Shown here one piece after another: positions 43,259-53,747 of a stretch of 64,000 nt of DNA (the first letter of the stretch is position 1; each line of letters opens with the position of its first letter). The stretch lies in contig NZ_JAQNDL010000005.1 in NCBI RefSeq assembly GCF_028368995.1, positions 134,501 through 198,500 on the forward strand, given 5' to 3'. Below the pieces are notes generated by a model. That model worked only from the letters and a program-made list of their open reading frames with translations, had not been told where the DNA came from and made no database searches. This DNA is from Nannocystis bainbridge. Lineage in GTDB: Bacteria; Myxococcota_A; Polyangia; Nannocystales; Nannocystaceae. The position numbers were made by a program, and so were the translations under genes.

Positions 43259-45242
43259 TCCGCATCACGAACGCGAACTCGATCTTGCGGCGCTGCACGC
43301 TGCTGTCGATCACCTCGACGATCAGGCGGTCGCCGACCGTCAGCGTGAAGCCCGAGCGCTGGCCGACCAGCTTGACCCCGGACGGGTCGAGCTGGAACGG
43401 CTCGCCGCGGTCGCGCTCGAGGTTGCCCGTGCGCACCAGCCCGTCGACGAACGGCCGGTCGACCTGCACGAACGCCCCGGGCGAGCCGATGCCCGACACC
43501 GTCGCCTCGAACCGGTCGCCCACGCGGTCGCGCATGTAGAGCGCCGCGAACAGCGACTTGCTGTCGCGCTCGGCGTCCGCGACCGACCGCTCGCGCTGGC
43601 TGCTGCGGACCGACTGCTCGGCCGTCTGCTCGCGCTGCGGCATCGGCGGCACCGGCTCCGGCCCCGGCAGCCCGCCGATCTTCGCCAGGTGGGCCTTGAG
43701 CACGCGGTGCACGATCAGGTCCGGGTAGCGCCGGATCGGCGACGTGAAGTGCGCGTAGGCGTCGCTGGCCAGCGCGAAGTGGCCGACGTTTTCGACGCTG
43801 TACTGCGCCTGCGCCATCGCCCGCAGCATGAACATGTGCAGCGCGGCGCGGCGCGGGTGATTCTGCGTGCGGTTCAGGAACTTCTGCGCTCCGCGCGGCG
43901 TGGTCAGCTTCTCCGGGTCGGCCGTGGCGCCGAGCGCCTCTGCCACCGTCGCCAGCTGCTCGAGCCGCACCGGGTCGGGCGCCGCGTGGATCCGGTACAC
44001 CAGCGGCAGGTTGGCCCCGACCGCCACGCGTGCGACCGCCTCGTTGGCGGCCAGCATCAGCTCCTCGATCAGGTTATACGCCCGCGCCAGCTCGGCGCTG
44101 GCGCGCGTCGGCACGATGTCGCGGATGCGCTCCGGATCGTCCTGGTCGAGCAGCACCTTGATCTCGGGCACGTTGAGCTCGATCGCCCCGAGCCGCAGCC
44201 GGCGCGCGCGCAGCCGGTCGGCCGCCGCTCGCAGCGCCGCGATCCGCGAGCGGACCTCCGGCGGTTGGGTCGGCTGCGAACCTGTCTCTTCGGACAGCAC
44301 GGCCGCGGCCTCCTCGTAGGTCAGGCGCTTGCGGCTGTGGATGACCGCCGCGCGCAGCACCAGCTCGTCGATCTCGCCGTCGCCCGCCAGGCGGAAGCTC
44401 GCCACCATCGCCAGGCGGTCCTGCTCCGGCACCAGCGAGCACATGTGCGACGACAGGGCCCGCGGCAGCATCGGGATCGAGCGGTTGGGCAGGTAACACG
44501 AGAAGCAGCGCCAGGCCGCCTCGCGGTCGATCGCCGTGCCCTCGCGGACGTAGTGCGACACGTCGGCCACGGCCACGTGCACGCGCACGGCCCCGTGCGC
44601 CCCCTCGCCCGCGATCGCCTCGACGCACACCGCGTCGTCGAAGTCGCGCGCGTCGACCGGATCGATCGTCATGAACTCGAGCCCGCGCAGGTCGGCCCGG
44701 TTCGTCAGGTCCTCCGGCTGCACCGTCTCGGGCACCGCCTCGGCCTCGGCCAGCACGTCGGGCGCGAACTCGGGGTCGATGTTGTACTCGAGCAGGATCT
44801 TCGCCTGCTCGGTCGCCAGCGTGTTCGGCGGCCCCAGCAATCGCTCGATCCGGACCGCCCCGCCGTCGCGCGTATCGATCGGGTAGCGCGTGATCGTGGC
44901 GACCACCACGATGTCCTCCGGGACATGTGTGCCGTCCTCGACGTCCGGTCGCAGCAGCACGCGCGGGTCGTCGCACTCGAGCACGCGGACGCGGCCGATC
45001 CGCCGCACCTGGCCCGTCAGTCGCGTGCGACCGCGGCGCACGATCCGCACGATCTCGCCCTCGAAGCCCTTCTCCGACGGCCAGCTGTAGACCTCGACCT
45101 CATCGCCGTCCAGCGCGCCGCTGAGGCGTCCGCGCGGGATGAAAACAGTTCCTTCACCATCGAGGCGTTCGGCGAACCCGAACCCTCCTGGGTTGACCAC
45201 CAGCCTCGCGGCCGCGGCCCCCTTTTTCTCTTCCTTGCTCAC
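43233..45242 (-). CDS. rnr: Ribonuclease R
   Basis: Processive 3'-5' exoribonuclease of 669 residues that degrades structured RNA. A cold-shock-type domain is at the N-terminus (LVVNPGGFGFAERLDGEGTV), the RNB catalytic region has FMTIDPVDARDFDDAV with the metal-binding Asp cluster, and SYLPNRSIPMLP-like and HFTSPIRRYPDLIVHR signatures follow, then an S1 domain (GSPGAFVQVDRPFVDGLV) at the C-terminus. The ORF opens at TTG 45278, but GTG 45242 (VSKEEKKGAA) is the more likely start; neither has a good ribosome site. Dyad units are in the gene at 44283-44296 and 44912-44925. Confidence 0.9.
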   Translation of the reverse strand: MSKEEKKGAAAARLVVNPGGFGFAERLDGEGTVFIPRGRLSGALDGDEVEVYSWPSEKGFEGEIVRIVRRGRTRLTGQVRRIGRVRVLECDDPRVLLRPDVEDGTHVPEDIVVVATITRYPIDTRDGGAVRIERLLGPPNTLATEQAKILLEYNIDPEFAPDVLAEAEAVPETVQPEDLTNRADLRGLEFMTIDPVDARDFDDAVCVEAIAGEGAHGAVRVHVAVADVSHYVREGTAIDREAAWRCFSCYLPNRSIPMLPRALSSHMCSLVPEQDRLAMVASFRLAGDGEIDELVLRAAVIHSRKRLTYEEAAAVLSEETGSQPTQPPEVRSRIAALRAAADRLRARRLRLGAIELNVPEIKVLLDQDDPERIRDIVPTRASAELARAYNLIEELMLAANEAVARVAVGANLPLVYRIHAAPDPVRLEQLATVAEALGATADPEKLTTPRGAQKFLNRTQNHPRRAALHMFMLRAMAQAQYSVENVGHFALASDAYAHFTSPIRRYPDLIVHRVLKAHLAKIGGLPGPEPVPPMPQREQTAEQSVRSSQRERSVADAERDSKSLFAALYMRDRVGDRFEATVSGIGSPGAFVQVDRPFVDGLVRTGNLERDRGEPFQLDPSGVKLVGQRSGFTLTVGDRLIVEVIDSSVQRRKIEFAFVMRMSEGAGKS
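44283..44296. repeat. 14-bp dyad unit inside the RNase R gene
   Basis: TGTCTCTTCGGACA, one mismatch from consensus; it encodes part of VLSEETGSQ. Confidence 0.6.
44912..44925. repeat. Exact 14-bp dyad unit inside the RNase R gene
   Basis: TGTCCTCCGGGACA, exact consensus, encoding HVPEDIVV. Confidence 0.7.
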
Positions 45243-45338
45243 GCGCGTGAAGATGCCGGCGCAATTCCCCCCGCGCAACCCGCGACGACGCGCGGCAAAC
45301 GCACGCGCGCACGATCACGCCGGAACATCGCTTCGGGG

Positions 45339-46673
45339 CTAGCGGAAGGCTCGCAGGTGCCCGTCGTCGCAGCCGACCACGAGCGTCCCGTCGTCCGCGA
45401 TCGCCACGGACGAGTCGATGTCGGCGCCGAGCTCGATCGTCCACAGCACCTTGCCGCGCGGCGAGACCGCGTAGAGCCGCTCGTCCTGGCTGCCGAAGAA
45501 CAGGTTGCCGTTGGCGTCGACGACCGGCGTCGCGTGGATCTTGCCGCCGGTCGGCAGCACCCACTTCACGTCGCCGCCCGCGGACAGCGCGTAGAGATTG
45601 CCGTCGAACGACGTCGCGTAGACCGCCCCGCCCGCGCCGAGCGCGATCGCCGAGCGGATGTCCTTCTGCGCCACGAAGCTCCAGCGCAGGCTGCCATCGG
45701 TGCGCAGCGCGTGGACCCGGCCGTCGTCGGCGCCGACGTAAATCGCCCCGCCGTCGCCGAGCGCCGGGCCGCCGTCGACATCGGCGCGGATCGAGTATGT
45801 CCACTGCATCGCGCCGTCGGCGCTGAGGGCCGTGAACAGCCCGTCCTGGCCGCCGACGTAGATCGTACCGTCGCCCGCCACGATCGGGGCCGCGAACACG
45901 TGCTTGGCCTGGATCGACGCGTCGGCCGGGTAGTGCCAGCGGATCTGTCCCTCGGGACTGATGCGATAGACCCCGTCGGCGCCGAGCACCAGGTCGCCGT
46001 CGGGCGCGATCGTCGGCCCGCCGTCGGCGTCGCAGCGCGCGCCTTCGGGGCCTGGCACCCGCGCGCCGTCGCAGTTGCCGAGCTTCAGCGTCCACGCGAT
46101 CGCCTGCTTCTCGAGGTCGATCGCGTAGAGCGTGTCGTCATCGGCGCCGACGTACGCCCGATTGCCAGCGACCGCGGCCGTGGCCCACACCATCCCGCCG
46201 AGCATCACGTCGAGCACGATCTCGCCGGCGCGCGAACCGCCGAGCGCCACGCCGACGAAGCGTCCGGCGTGCGTCCCGACCAGCGCAGCGGGCTCTCCGC
46301 CGACCTTGGCGAGCGCCGGCGAGGCGAACACCACCGCCCCGAGATCGCGGTCCCACAGCTCTTTGGGCTCGCTGGTCGGCCCTTTCGCCTTCGTCGGGCC
46401 CGCGTGGCCCGGCCCGCCGCGGGCCCAGGCGCCGCTCGCCAGCGCCGGCGCGCGCGACGTTGCAGATACAGCCGCCTCGACCGGTCTGGGGGCCACGCAG
46501 ACCCCTGCCTCGCAGATCCGGTCGCCTTTGCAGTCGGTGTCTTTGGCGCAACCCGGGTCCTGGGTCGTCGGCGCCTCGGTCGGCTCGGTCCACTGACAGC
46601 CGGCGGCGCCCAGCACTCCCGCAAGCGCCAGCGCAAGCCCCGGAACATCGTTACTTCGTCTTCTGCGCGACAC
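45339..46673 (-). CDS. PQQ-type beta-propeller lipoprotein
   Basis: A 444-residue lipoprotein. The start is GTG 46673 (VSRRRRSNDVPGLALALAG) with AAAGGA 8 bp upstream; lipobox GAAGC, Cys26. A short Cys motif (GCAKDTDCKGDRICEAGVC) precedes eight-fold repeats of YVGADDDTLYAIDLEKQ/ YVGGQDGLFTALSADGA/ YVGADDGRVHALRTDGS/ YATSFDGNLYALSAGGD, the PQQ-like propeller of BamB relatives. It is a surface or periplasmic scaffold; no enzymatic residues are evident. One degenerate dyad unit lies at 45946-45959. Confidence 0.85.
   Translation of the reverse strand: MSRRRRSNDVPGLALALAGVLGAAGCQWTEPTEAPTTQDPGCAKDTDCKGDRICEAGVCVAPRPVEAAVSATSRAPALASGAWARGGPGHAGPTKAKGPTSEPKELWDRDLGAVVFASPALAKVGGEPAALVGTHAGRFVGVALGGSRAGEIVLDVMLGGMVWATAAVAGNRAYVGADDDTLYAIDLEKQAIAWTLKLGNCDGARVPGPEGARCDADGGPTIAPDGDLVLGADGVYRISPEGQIRWHYPADASIQAKHVFAAPIVAGDGTIYVGGQDGLFTALSADGAMQWTYSIRADVDGGPALGDGGAIYVGADDGRVHALRTDGSLRWSFVAQKDIRSAIALGAGGAVYATSFDGNLYALSAGGDVKWVLPTGGKIHATPVVDANGNLFFGSQDERLYAVSPRGKVLWTIELGADIDSSVAIADDGTLVVGCDDGHLRAFR
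45946..45959. repeat. 14-bp dyad unit inside the propeller lipoprotein gene
   Basis: TGTCCCTCGGGACT, one mismatch in the last base, encoding SPEGQIRW. Confidence 0.55.
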
Positions 46674-47020
46674 TCCAGGAGTCCTTTGGCCGGCGCGACC
46701 AAGTGAGCGAAAACTCTTGCCTTTGCGGCAATCTACCTTCGGCTCGGCTTTGACATCAACATTTTGGGGTGGTACCTGTATCCCGATATTCGCGGGAAAA
46801 AACGCCCCCCAGCGCGAGTTCCCGCGCAGGCCCGGGCGTCGCCCGGCGCCCCCGGGCACCCCGCTCTCTTCGCGGGCGCGCCCTCGGCGCACCACCCCCT
46901 CCCCGCCCCGTGGTCCCATCGATTCACCCTCTGAGCAGCACCCGGACGACGTTCTGTCGCATCCTGGGTCTGGCTCGGATTTCTGGCCCTCCGGGCCGCC
47001 TTTGCGCCTGAGGAGCAAGC
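46674..47020. other. 347-bp region between divergent genes
   Basis: It should contain promoters for the propeller lipoprotein and the acetyltransferase. An AT-richer stretch at 46735-46800 (TTGACATCAACATTTTGG within it) carries a TTGACA at 46751-46756, a candidate -35 for the rightward gene or part of it. No gene was found. Confidence 0.4.
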
Positions 47021-47929
47021 ATGTCCAGCCAGCCAGCCGCCCAGATCTCTTCCGGGACCGACGAGCCGGTCGAAGAGATCTACTACCGCAAGGGCGACAT
47101 CGACTTTTGTTTCCTGCTGAACCGCCGGCACCACAACCTCCGCGTGTTCGACTACCGCGTCGGCAACTACCAGCAGAAGCGCGACTTCTTCGACCGGATC
47201 GCGCGCGCCGAGGGTCTGCGCAAGGTCTTCACGGTGGTGGAGAAGCAAGACTCGAAGAGCTGGCGCAGCGTCGGCTTCTCGCGCGAGGGTGCGATCCCCG
47301 GTTATTTCCGCACCGCCGACGCCTACATCATGAGTCGCGTCTACACCGAGGACGGTGAGCCGATTCAGGGCGGAGCGCCGAAGATGGGCGCGCCGCTGGC
47401 ATTGCCGGGCAAAGAGGGCAAGGACAAGGACCTCAAGGGCGTGCCCAAGCCGCGCGGCCTGACGGTCGACTTCATCCGCGACCCCGTGCTGCTGCAAGAC
47501 ATCGTCCGCGGCGTCGGCCAGGACGCGCTGTACGCCCCGTTCCGCCGCGGCGTGTTCAACCCCGACCTGGCGATCCACGCCAAGACCGGCAAAAAAGAGT
47601 ACTGGGTCGGCGCCGAGACCGACAGCTCGTTCGGCCACGCCAAGGTCGACATGCTGACGCCGCCGGTGAAGGACATCGAGCTGCCGGTGCTCGAGTACTG
47701 CGTGAAGGCGCTGCTCGACGAGCTCCACAAGCAGGAGACCGCCAGCGTGTTCGCGCTGTGCGCCGCCGACTGGACCCTCAGCAATCAGGTCTACAGCGAG
47801 CTCGGCTTCAAGGTCACCGCGCGGCTCACCGATCACATCACGCGCGCCGACGAATTCGTGGGCGCGCAGCTGTGGCACCGCCGCCTGGCCAACGTCGCCG
47901 CGCCCAAGCTGAGCAGCCTGCTCGGCTGA
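47021..47929 (+). CDS. AblB-like GNAT acetyltransferase
   Basis: A 302-residue protein with two parts. The first half (YYRKGDIDFCFLLNRRHHNL, VGFSREGAIPGYFRTADAYI, MSRVY) matches the pattern of beta-lysine acetyltransferase AblB (EG.IPGYF.G.DA..MS). A second half (ETASVFALCAADWTLSNQVY and ELGFKVTARL) looks like another GNAT-like half. The start has GAGGAG 5 bp upstream. The substrate is uncertain: AblB makes the osmolyte N-epsilon-acetyl-beta-lysine, but no lysine 2,3-aminomutase gene is nearby. Confidence 0.6.
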   Translation: MSSQPAAQISSGTDEPVEEIYYRKGDIDFCFLLNRRHHNLRVFDYRVGNYQQKRDFFDRIARAEGLRKVFTVVEKQDSKSWRSVGFSREGAIPGYFRTADAYIMSRVYTEDGEPIQGGAPKMGAPLALPGKEGKDKDLKGVPKPRGLTVDFIRDPVLLQDIVRGVGQDALYAPFRRGVFNPDLAIHAKTGKKEYWVGAETDSSFGHAKVDMLTPPVKDIELPVLEYCVKALLDELHKQETASVFALCAADWTLSNQVYSELGFKVTARLTDHITRADEFVGAQLWHRRLANVAAPKLSSLLG

Positions 47930-47946
47930 TCGCCGCTCGTCCGTCT

Positions 47947-47975
47947 CGCGCGTGCGCAGCTGCTGCGCACGCGCG
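47947..47975 (+). terminator. Hairpin after the AblB-like gene
   Basis: CGCGCGTGCGCAG (47947-47959) pairs perfectly with CTGCGCACGCGCG (47963-47975) around CTG. It is 18 bp beyond the stop. No U-tract follows. Confidence 0.7.
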
Positions 47976-48189
47976 GTTCGCATTGGTTCGGCGCCCACGG
48001 GGCTGCCGCTGCGCGCGGCCCGAACACCCGCACAAGCCCGCCGCGAACCTCGCCGGCGCCACTTGACGCATCAGGCGGTGGGTTTACCTTCCCGCCCGAG
48101 CCGTCCCGGAGGCGCCTGCGCGGTCCAAAGCCCGCAGCCGCGCCGGGGTCCACGACAACCCTCCGAATCGTCTTGCCGAAGGTGCCAAC

Positions 48190-50082
<1,893 letters not shown>

Positions 50083-50100
50083 CGCGCGGCCTCCCGGCCT

Positions 50101-50134
50101 GAAGAGCTCCGCGACGACCGTCGCGGGGCTCTTC
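50101..50134 (+). terminator. Terminator of htpG
   Basis: GAAGAGCTCCGCGAC (50101-50115) pairs with GTCGCGGGGCTCTTC (50120-50134) with one mismatch around GACC. It is 18 bp beyond the htpG stop. Confidence 0.75.
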
Positions 50135-50147
50135 GCGCTTTCGGACA

Positions 50148-50175
50148 TGTCGCAAGGGACATGTCCGTAAGATCA
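50148..50175. repeat. Two tandem 14-bp dyad units between htpG and the PfpI-like gene
   Basis: TGTCGCAAGGGACA then TGTCCGTAAGATCA, 14-bp phase; the second includes the stop codon of the minus-strand gene. Confidence 0.65.
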
Positions 50176-52017
50176 GTTCGCCTGGCGTCGCCGTCGCAGC
50201 AGCAGCCCGAGCAGCCCGAGCAGGCTGGCAGAGCCTGCCCCTCCGGTCATGTCACTGTGGCAGCCGCAGCCCTCGCCCCCCGTCTGCCCGCCAGTCTCGC
50301 CCGCGCTGTCGCCGGTCTCGCCGCTGCTGCCGGCGCCGCCCGTCAGCGGGCCCGTGACCTCGCCGCCGCCGGTCGTCGGCGCCGTCGTCGTCACCCCGCC
50401 GCTGTCACTCGCGCTGGCGCCCGTGCCGGACGGCTCGGAGGTGCCCGTGCCGCCGTCGGTCGTCGGCTCGACCCCGTAGGCCGTCATCGTCGCGTTCGAG
50501 TCCACCACCAGCGCATTGACCCCGGCGCGGTACTGCAGACGCGCGCTGTTCTCGTACACGCCGGGCGCGCCGAGCTCCACGATCACGCTGACCGTCTTGC
50601 CCTCGCCCTCGCCGAGGTTGCCGAGCTGCCACGTCACCACCCCGTCGACGTGGCTGCCGTCGTCGGTCGCCGACACGAACGTCACTCCGGCCGGCAAGGT
50701 GTCGGTCAGCACCGCGTCGAGCGCGGGCATCACTCCCATGTTGACGAACGTGATGTCGAACGTGACCTCGGGGACATCCGAGGTCGCAGGCGCCGACTTG
50801 GTGACCGAGATCTGCGGCGACCCCTCCGCCGTCGCGCATGGCGCCTCGAACAGCGAGTTGAGGAACAGCCGCGTCCCCTGCGTGGTCGGGTTCTGCGAGA
50901 TCGGCAGGTCCACGTCGTACTCGTGCCCGCCGAGGTAGCTGACCTTGCCCGCCGTCAGGCACGCCGCCGACAGCCCCGGCCCGACCTCCAACCCGGGACA
51001 GATGCCGTCGACGAAGCCGGTCATCCATACGTCGTTGATCCCGATCGACGTCCCCGCCTCGGTGATCATGACGATGTCGCTGCCCTTGTAGCTGTCGCCC
51101 TCGGGCAGGCTGTACGCCGGCTCGCTGCCGCCGACCGACTGGAACGGCCCGTCGAGCTGACCGAACGGCGTGTCGGTCTCGTAGTACTCGTACATGTCCG
51201 GTTGCTGGCCGATGAGGAACCCGTTCGGCGTCAAGAAGTGCCCGTGCGCGGCCAGGTTCTCGAACGCGTTGACCGCCTGACACTCGGCGAACAGGTGCGT
51301 CGGATGGGTCAAGAACTCGCGCATCTCCGCCACGACCTGCTGGTTCTGCTGGGCGTCCTTCACCCCCCAGTGCATCGACATGAACTGGCAGTAGACCGGA
51401 TCGCCTTCAGCGTCGAACAACGCCCCGTCGCGCAGGTTGTCCTCGGTCGGCCCCGAGAGCTCGTCCGGATCCAGCATGTCGGGGCTGGTGTCAGGCCAGC
51501 CGTAGTCGCCGACAGAGTCGGGGATCCCCGCCGCCATCATGTACTTGCGCGCGATCTTCTGGTTGCCGTCGGCCATCATCGCGATCGTCGGCGCCACCAC
51601 CAGCGTCGCCGCGACGTCGCTGGCGAACCCCTCGCTCGCCTCGTGGACCGCCACGTCGGGGTTGTCCTGCTGCCACGCCTCGACGATCGGCAGCGCGTCC
51701 GCGGCGTCGGCCGCGTCGATCACCCACGGCCCGCCGCGGTAGCCGTGGCCGTCGATCGTCGCCCCGCTGGCCACGTCCGTCGCCGAGGTGGTGAAGTCGG
51801 CCTCGGCGTGGCCCTTCCCGGCCTTGATCGCCCAGTGGACCGGCACGCCCTGGCGCAGCAGCTCGTACACGAGCCCATAGGCGCGCAGCATGCCGAGGTC
51901 CTGGTAATCGGTGTCCATCGGGATCACCAGCGAGCCGGCGGCGAAGTCGGCCGCGCTGGCCGGCGCCGGCGCGAGCGCGAGCGCCACGGCGACAGCAGAA
52001 ACTCCTGTACGCATCAT
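50173..52017 (-). CDS. DJ-1/PfpI-like protein with DUF11 domain and MYXO-CTERM anchor
   Basis: A 614-residue exported protein: signal peptide MMRTGVSAVAVALALAPAPA; a class I glutamine-amidotransferase/DJ-1-like region (GSLVIPMDTDYQDLGMLRAY, GLVYELLRQGVPVHW) with inserted elements; a DUF11-like beta domain (ISVTKSAPATSDVPEVTFDI, LTDTLPAGVTFVSA); a Ser/Gly/Thr linker; and the C-terminus GEGCGCHSDM, then a hydrophobic GSASLLGLLGLLLRRRRQAN, the MYXO-CTERM pattern. It should be processed by a myxosortase and held at the surface. The enzymatic role is unknown. ATG 52017 (or 52014) starts the signal peptide. A degenerate dyad unit lies at 50236-50249. Confidence 0.8.
   Translation of the reverse strand: MMRTGVSAVAVALALAPAPASAADFAAGSLVIPMDTDYQDLGMLRAYGLVYELLRQGVPVHWAIKAGKGHAEADFTTSATDVASGATIDGHGYRGGPWVIDAADAADALPIVEAWQQDNPDVAVHEASEGFASDVAATLVVAPTIAMMADGNQKIARKYMMAAGIPDSVGDYGWPDTSPDMLDPDELSGPTEDNLRDGALFDAEGDPVYCQFMSMHWGVKDAQQNQQVVAEMREFLTHPTHLFAECQAVNAFENLAAHGHFLTPNGFLIGQQPDMYEYYETDTPFGQLDGPFQSVGGSEPAYSLPEGDSYKGSDIVMITEAGTSIGINDVWMTGFVDGICPGLEVGPGLSAACLTAGKVSYLGGHEYDVDLPISQNPTTQGTRLFLNSLFEAPCATAEGSPQISVTKSAPATSDVPEVTFDITFVNMGVMPALDAVLTDTLPAGVTFVSATDDGSHVDGVVTWQLGNLGEGEGKTVSVIVELGAPGVYENSARLQYRAGVNALVVDSNATMTAYGVEPTTDGGTGTSEPSGTGASASDSGGVTTTAPTTGGGEVTGPLTGGAGSSGETGDSAGETGGQTGGEGCGCHSDMTGGAGSASLLGLLGLLLRRRRQAN
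50236..50249. repeat. 14-bp dyad unit at the MYXO-CTERM coding end
   Basis: TGCCCCTCCGGTCA, two mismatches, inside the codons for the MYXO-CTERM tail (HSDMTGGAGS). Confidence 0.4.
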
Positions 52018-52080
52018 GAGGGTTTGTCTCCGCCCGTTGGACAGAATCCCCGGAGGTCGCTCCAACCCAACTTCACGACC

Positions 52081-52152
52081 TGTCCCTCAGGACATCTTTG
52101 GCGCTCGGTGCTCCACTGTCCCACAGCGGCGCCGCGGCTGTCTCTTTGGACA
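52081..52152. repeat. Two dyad units between the Tat-exported and PfpI-like genes
   Basis: TGTCCCTCAGGACA (52081-52094, exact) and TGTCTCTTTGGACA (52139-52152) lie 58 bp apart in the 158-bp gap, upstream of the PfpI-like gene. Confidence 0.7.
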
Positions 52153-52175
52153 GATACACTGCCCGGTCAGCGAGC

Positions 52176-52991
52176 TCAGCCGAACACGTCGGCGAACCCG
52201 ACGCCCGGCCCCACATCGCCGGCGGTCGCCACCCAGCGCAGCCCGCTCAGCATCAACTCTTCCTGCACCACCCCTTGCCCGCCGAGGATCGGGTTGGGCG
52301 AGAACAGCAGCACGCGGCCCTTGCCGAACTGCGACGCCGTGATCGCCGGCGTACCCAGCATCTCGCCCGGGCCTGTCCCCTTGGACGCGTTGTAAATCTC
52401 GCCCTCGAACTTCGCCAGCGACACGTACGGCGCGAGCCCCTCGACCTCGACCGGCGTGAAGATCGGCCCGTTGGCGAAGAACAGCTTGAACGGCGCGCGC
52501 CCGGGCGCCGACACGTCGAGGCCCGCGATCCCGCGCTGCCAGAAATCACCGGTCAGGTTGCGGCCGGCGACGATCCGCAGCTTGTGAAATTGATCCTCGC
52601 CCTGCAGCGCCATGTACGCCCCGGCGCACACGCCCACGTAGCCGCCGCCGCCGGCCACGAAGTCCTTCACCCGCTGCTTGCCGTCGTCGCCGAGGTTGCG
52701 CCCCTGGGCCGTGCCGCTGCCGCCCATGAAGACGACGACGTCCTCGTCGCCGAGCGACCCGCCGCGGATGTCCTGCGGGACAGTCACGCGCAGCCGAAAG
52801 CCCTCGTGTTTCTCGAGCAGCTGCTTGGCCGCCGCGAAGGCCACCGGATGGACCCCGCCGGCCTTGTAGAGCGCCACCCGCACCGGCTTCTTCCCGGCCC
52901 GCGCCCGCGCGGGCAACATCGCCCCGATCGCCGCGCCGATGGTCGCTCCGAGGATTTCGCGTCGCCGCAGCACACCCCGAGCCTGCCACAT
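52176..52991 (-). CDS. Tat-exported biotin-protein-ligase N-terminal-like protein
   Basis: A 271-residue protein. A twin-arginine signal LRRREILGATIGAAIGAMLP is followed by a class I glutamine-amidotransferase-like fold of the BPL_N type: VRVALYKAGGVHPVAFAAAK, VVVFMGGSGTAQGRNLGDDG, VAGGGGYVGVCAGAYMALQG with Cys in the nucleophile-elbow position. BPL_N domains are of unknown function. ATG 52991 has GGGGAG immediately before it, too close to be ideal; GTG 52973 is an alternative. The gene lies 56 bp downstream of the small lipoprotein gene. Dyad units are at 52374-52387 and 52769-52782. Confidence 0.75.
   Translation of the reverse strand: MWQARGVLRRREILGATIGAAIGAMLPARARAGKKPVRVALYKAGGVHPVAFAAAKQLLEKHEGFRLRVTVPQDIRGGSLGDEDVVVFMGGSGTAQGRNLGDDGKQRVKDFVAGGGGYVGVCAGAYMALQGEDQFHKLRIVAGRNLTGDFWQRGIAGLDVSAPGRAPFKLFFANGPIFTPVEVEGLAPYVSLAKFEGEIYNASKGTGPGEMLGTPAITASQFGKGRVLLFSPNPILGGQGVVQEELMLSGLRWVATAGDVGPGVGFADVFG
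52374..52387. repeat. 14-bp dyad unit inside the BPL_N-like gene
   Basis: TGTCCCCTTGGACG, one mismatch in the last base, encoding NASKGTGP. Confidence 0.55.
52769..52782. repeat. Exact 14-bp dyad unit inside the BPL_N-like gene
   Basis: TGTCCTGCGGGACA, exact consensus, encoding RVTVPQDIRG. Confidence 0.7.
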
Positions 52992-53047
52992 CTCCCCGCG
53001 TCGCGCCGCTTCCCGGCCTGCAGACACCCACGAGGTCGGGGGCGCGC

Positions 53048-53449
53048 CTAGTTGCAGATCTTCGTATCGACCAGCGCGGCCGACTCCTGCCAAACGGTGA
53101 CCGCCACGCCGAGGTTCGTCGCCGCGAGGTCGCGCGCGGCCAGCCCGGACTCGTCGGTCGGAGCGACCTGCGCCTTCTTGAGCGCCGCCTGCAACGCCTC
53201 GGTCTGCCGCTTCAGCACCGCGAGCTCGGGGCTCTTGCCGCCCGCCAGCGCCGCGTTCAGCTTCTCGGCCGCCTCGGCCGCCCCCGTCAGCTCCGGATTG
53301 GCGAGCGCCGCTCGCAGCTCGCCGATCAGCGGCTTGGCCTCCTTGCACTCGCCCGGGCCGCAGCCGCCGAGCAGCGTGCCGACGACGACGACGCCCGCCA
53401 GGGAATGAACGGCCCGATTTCTCCACCCTCGCATGATCGATCGCAACAT
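53048..53449 (-). CDS. Small lipoprotein of unknown function
   Basis: A 133-residue protein. Start ATG 53449 has GGAG 6 bp upstream. Lipobox LLGGC gives Cys30; the mature part is mostly helical and Ala/Glu/Lys-rich (KEAKPLIGELRAALANPELT, LKRQTEALQAALKKAQVAP), ending VDTKICN with one Cys, which could pair with the Cys in GPGECKEA. It is probably a short coiled-coil periplasmic lipoprotein. I do not recognise the family. Confidence 0.7.
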   Translation of the reverse strand: MLRSIMRGWRNRAVHSLAGVVVVGTLLGGCGPGECKEAKPLIGELRAALANPELTGAAEAAEKLNAALAGGKSPELAVLKRQTEALQAALKKAQVAPTDESGLAARDLAATNLGVAVTVWQESAALVDTKICN

Positions 53450-53747
53450 TCGAACTCCTGCTCCGCAGACCAGGTAGCCACGTTCGCATGCGCCGGACAA
53501 TCACCGTGGCTGGCGAGCCGGAACCGCGAGCAATGGGCCACGCAGGCGACCTGGACGGCGATTCACGGCTCCATCGAAGGCGCCTCCGCGCCCTCGCATT
53601 CCTGCAAATGTGCCTCGCACCCATGCGAGACCTTCGCCGGTCGTCGCCGGGACAGGGACGCCGCGTACCCCACGAGCGCGACGCACACGCAGAGCGACCC
53701 GTCGATCACGCCCGACGAGCGCGGCCGTCACCGCGGCGTGCCCCGCC
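53450..53747. other. 298-bp gap upstream of the small lipoprotein gene
   Basis: It should carry the lipoprotein promoter and the 3' end of the large AAA+ operon. No gene, strong hairpin or dyad unit was seen. Confidence 0.35.

Noticed and set aside
43689..46706. A 1005-codon plus-strand frame opposite RNase R and the propeller lipoprotein
   Set aside because: It spans two real genes and their gap, with Arg/His/Asp-rich shadow composition.
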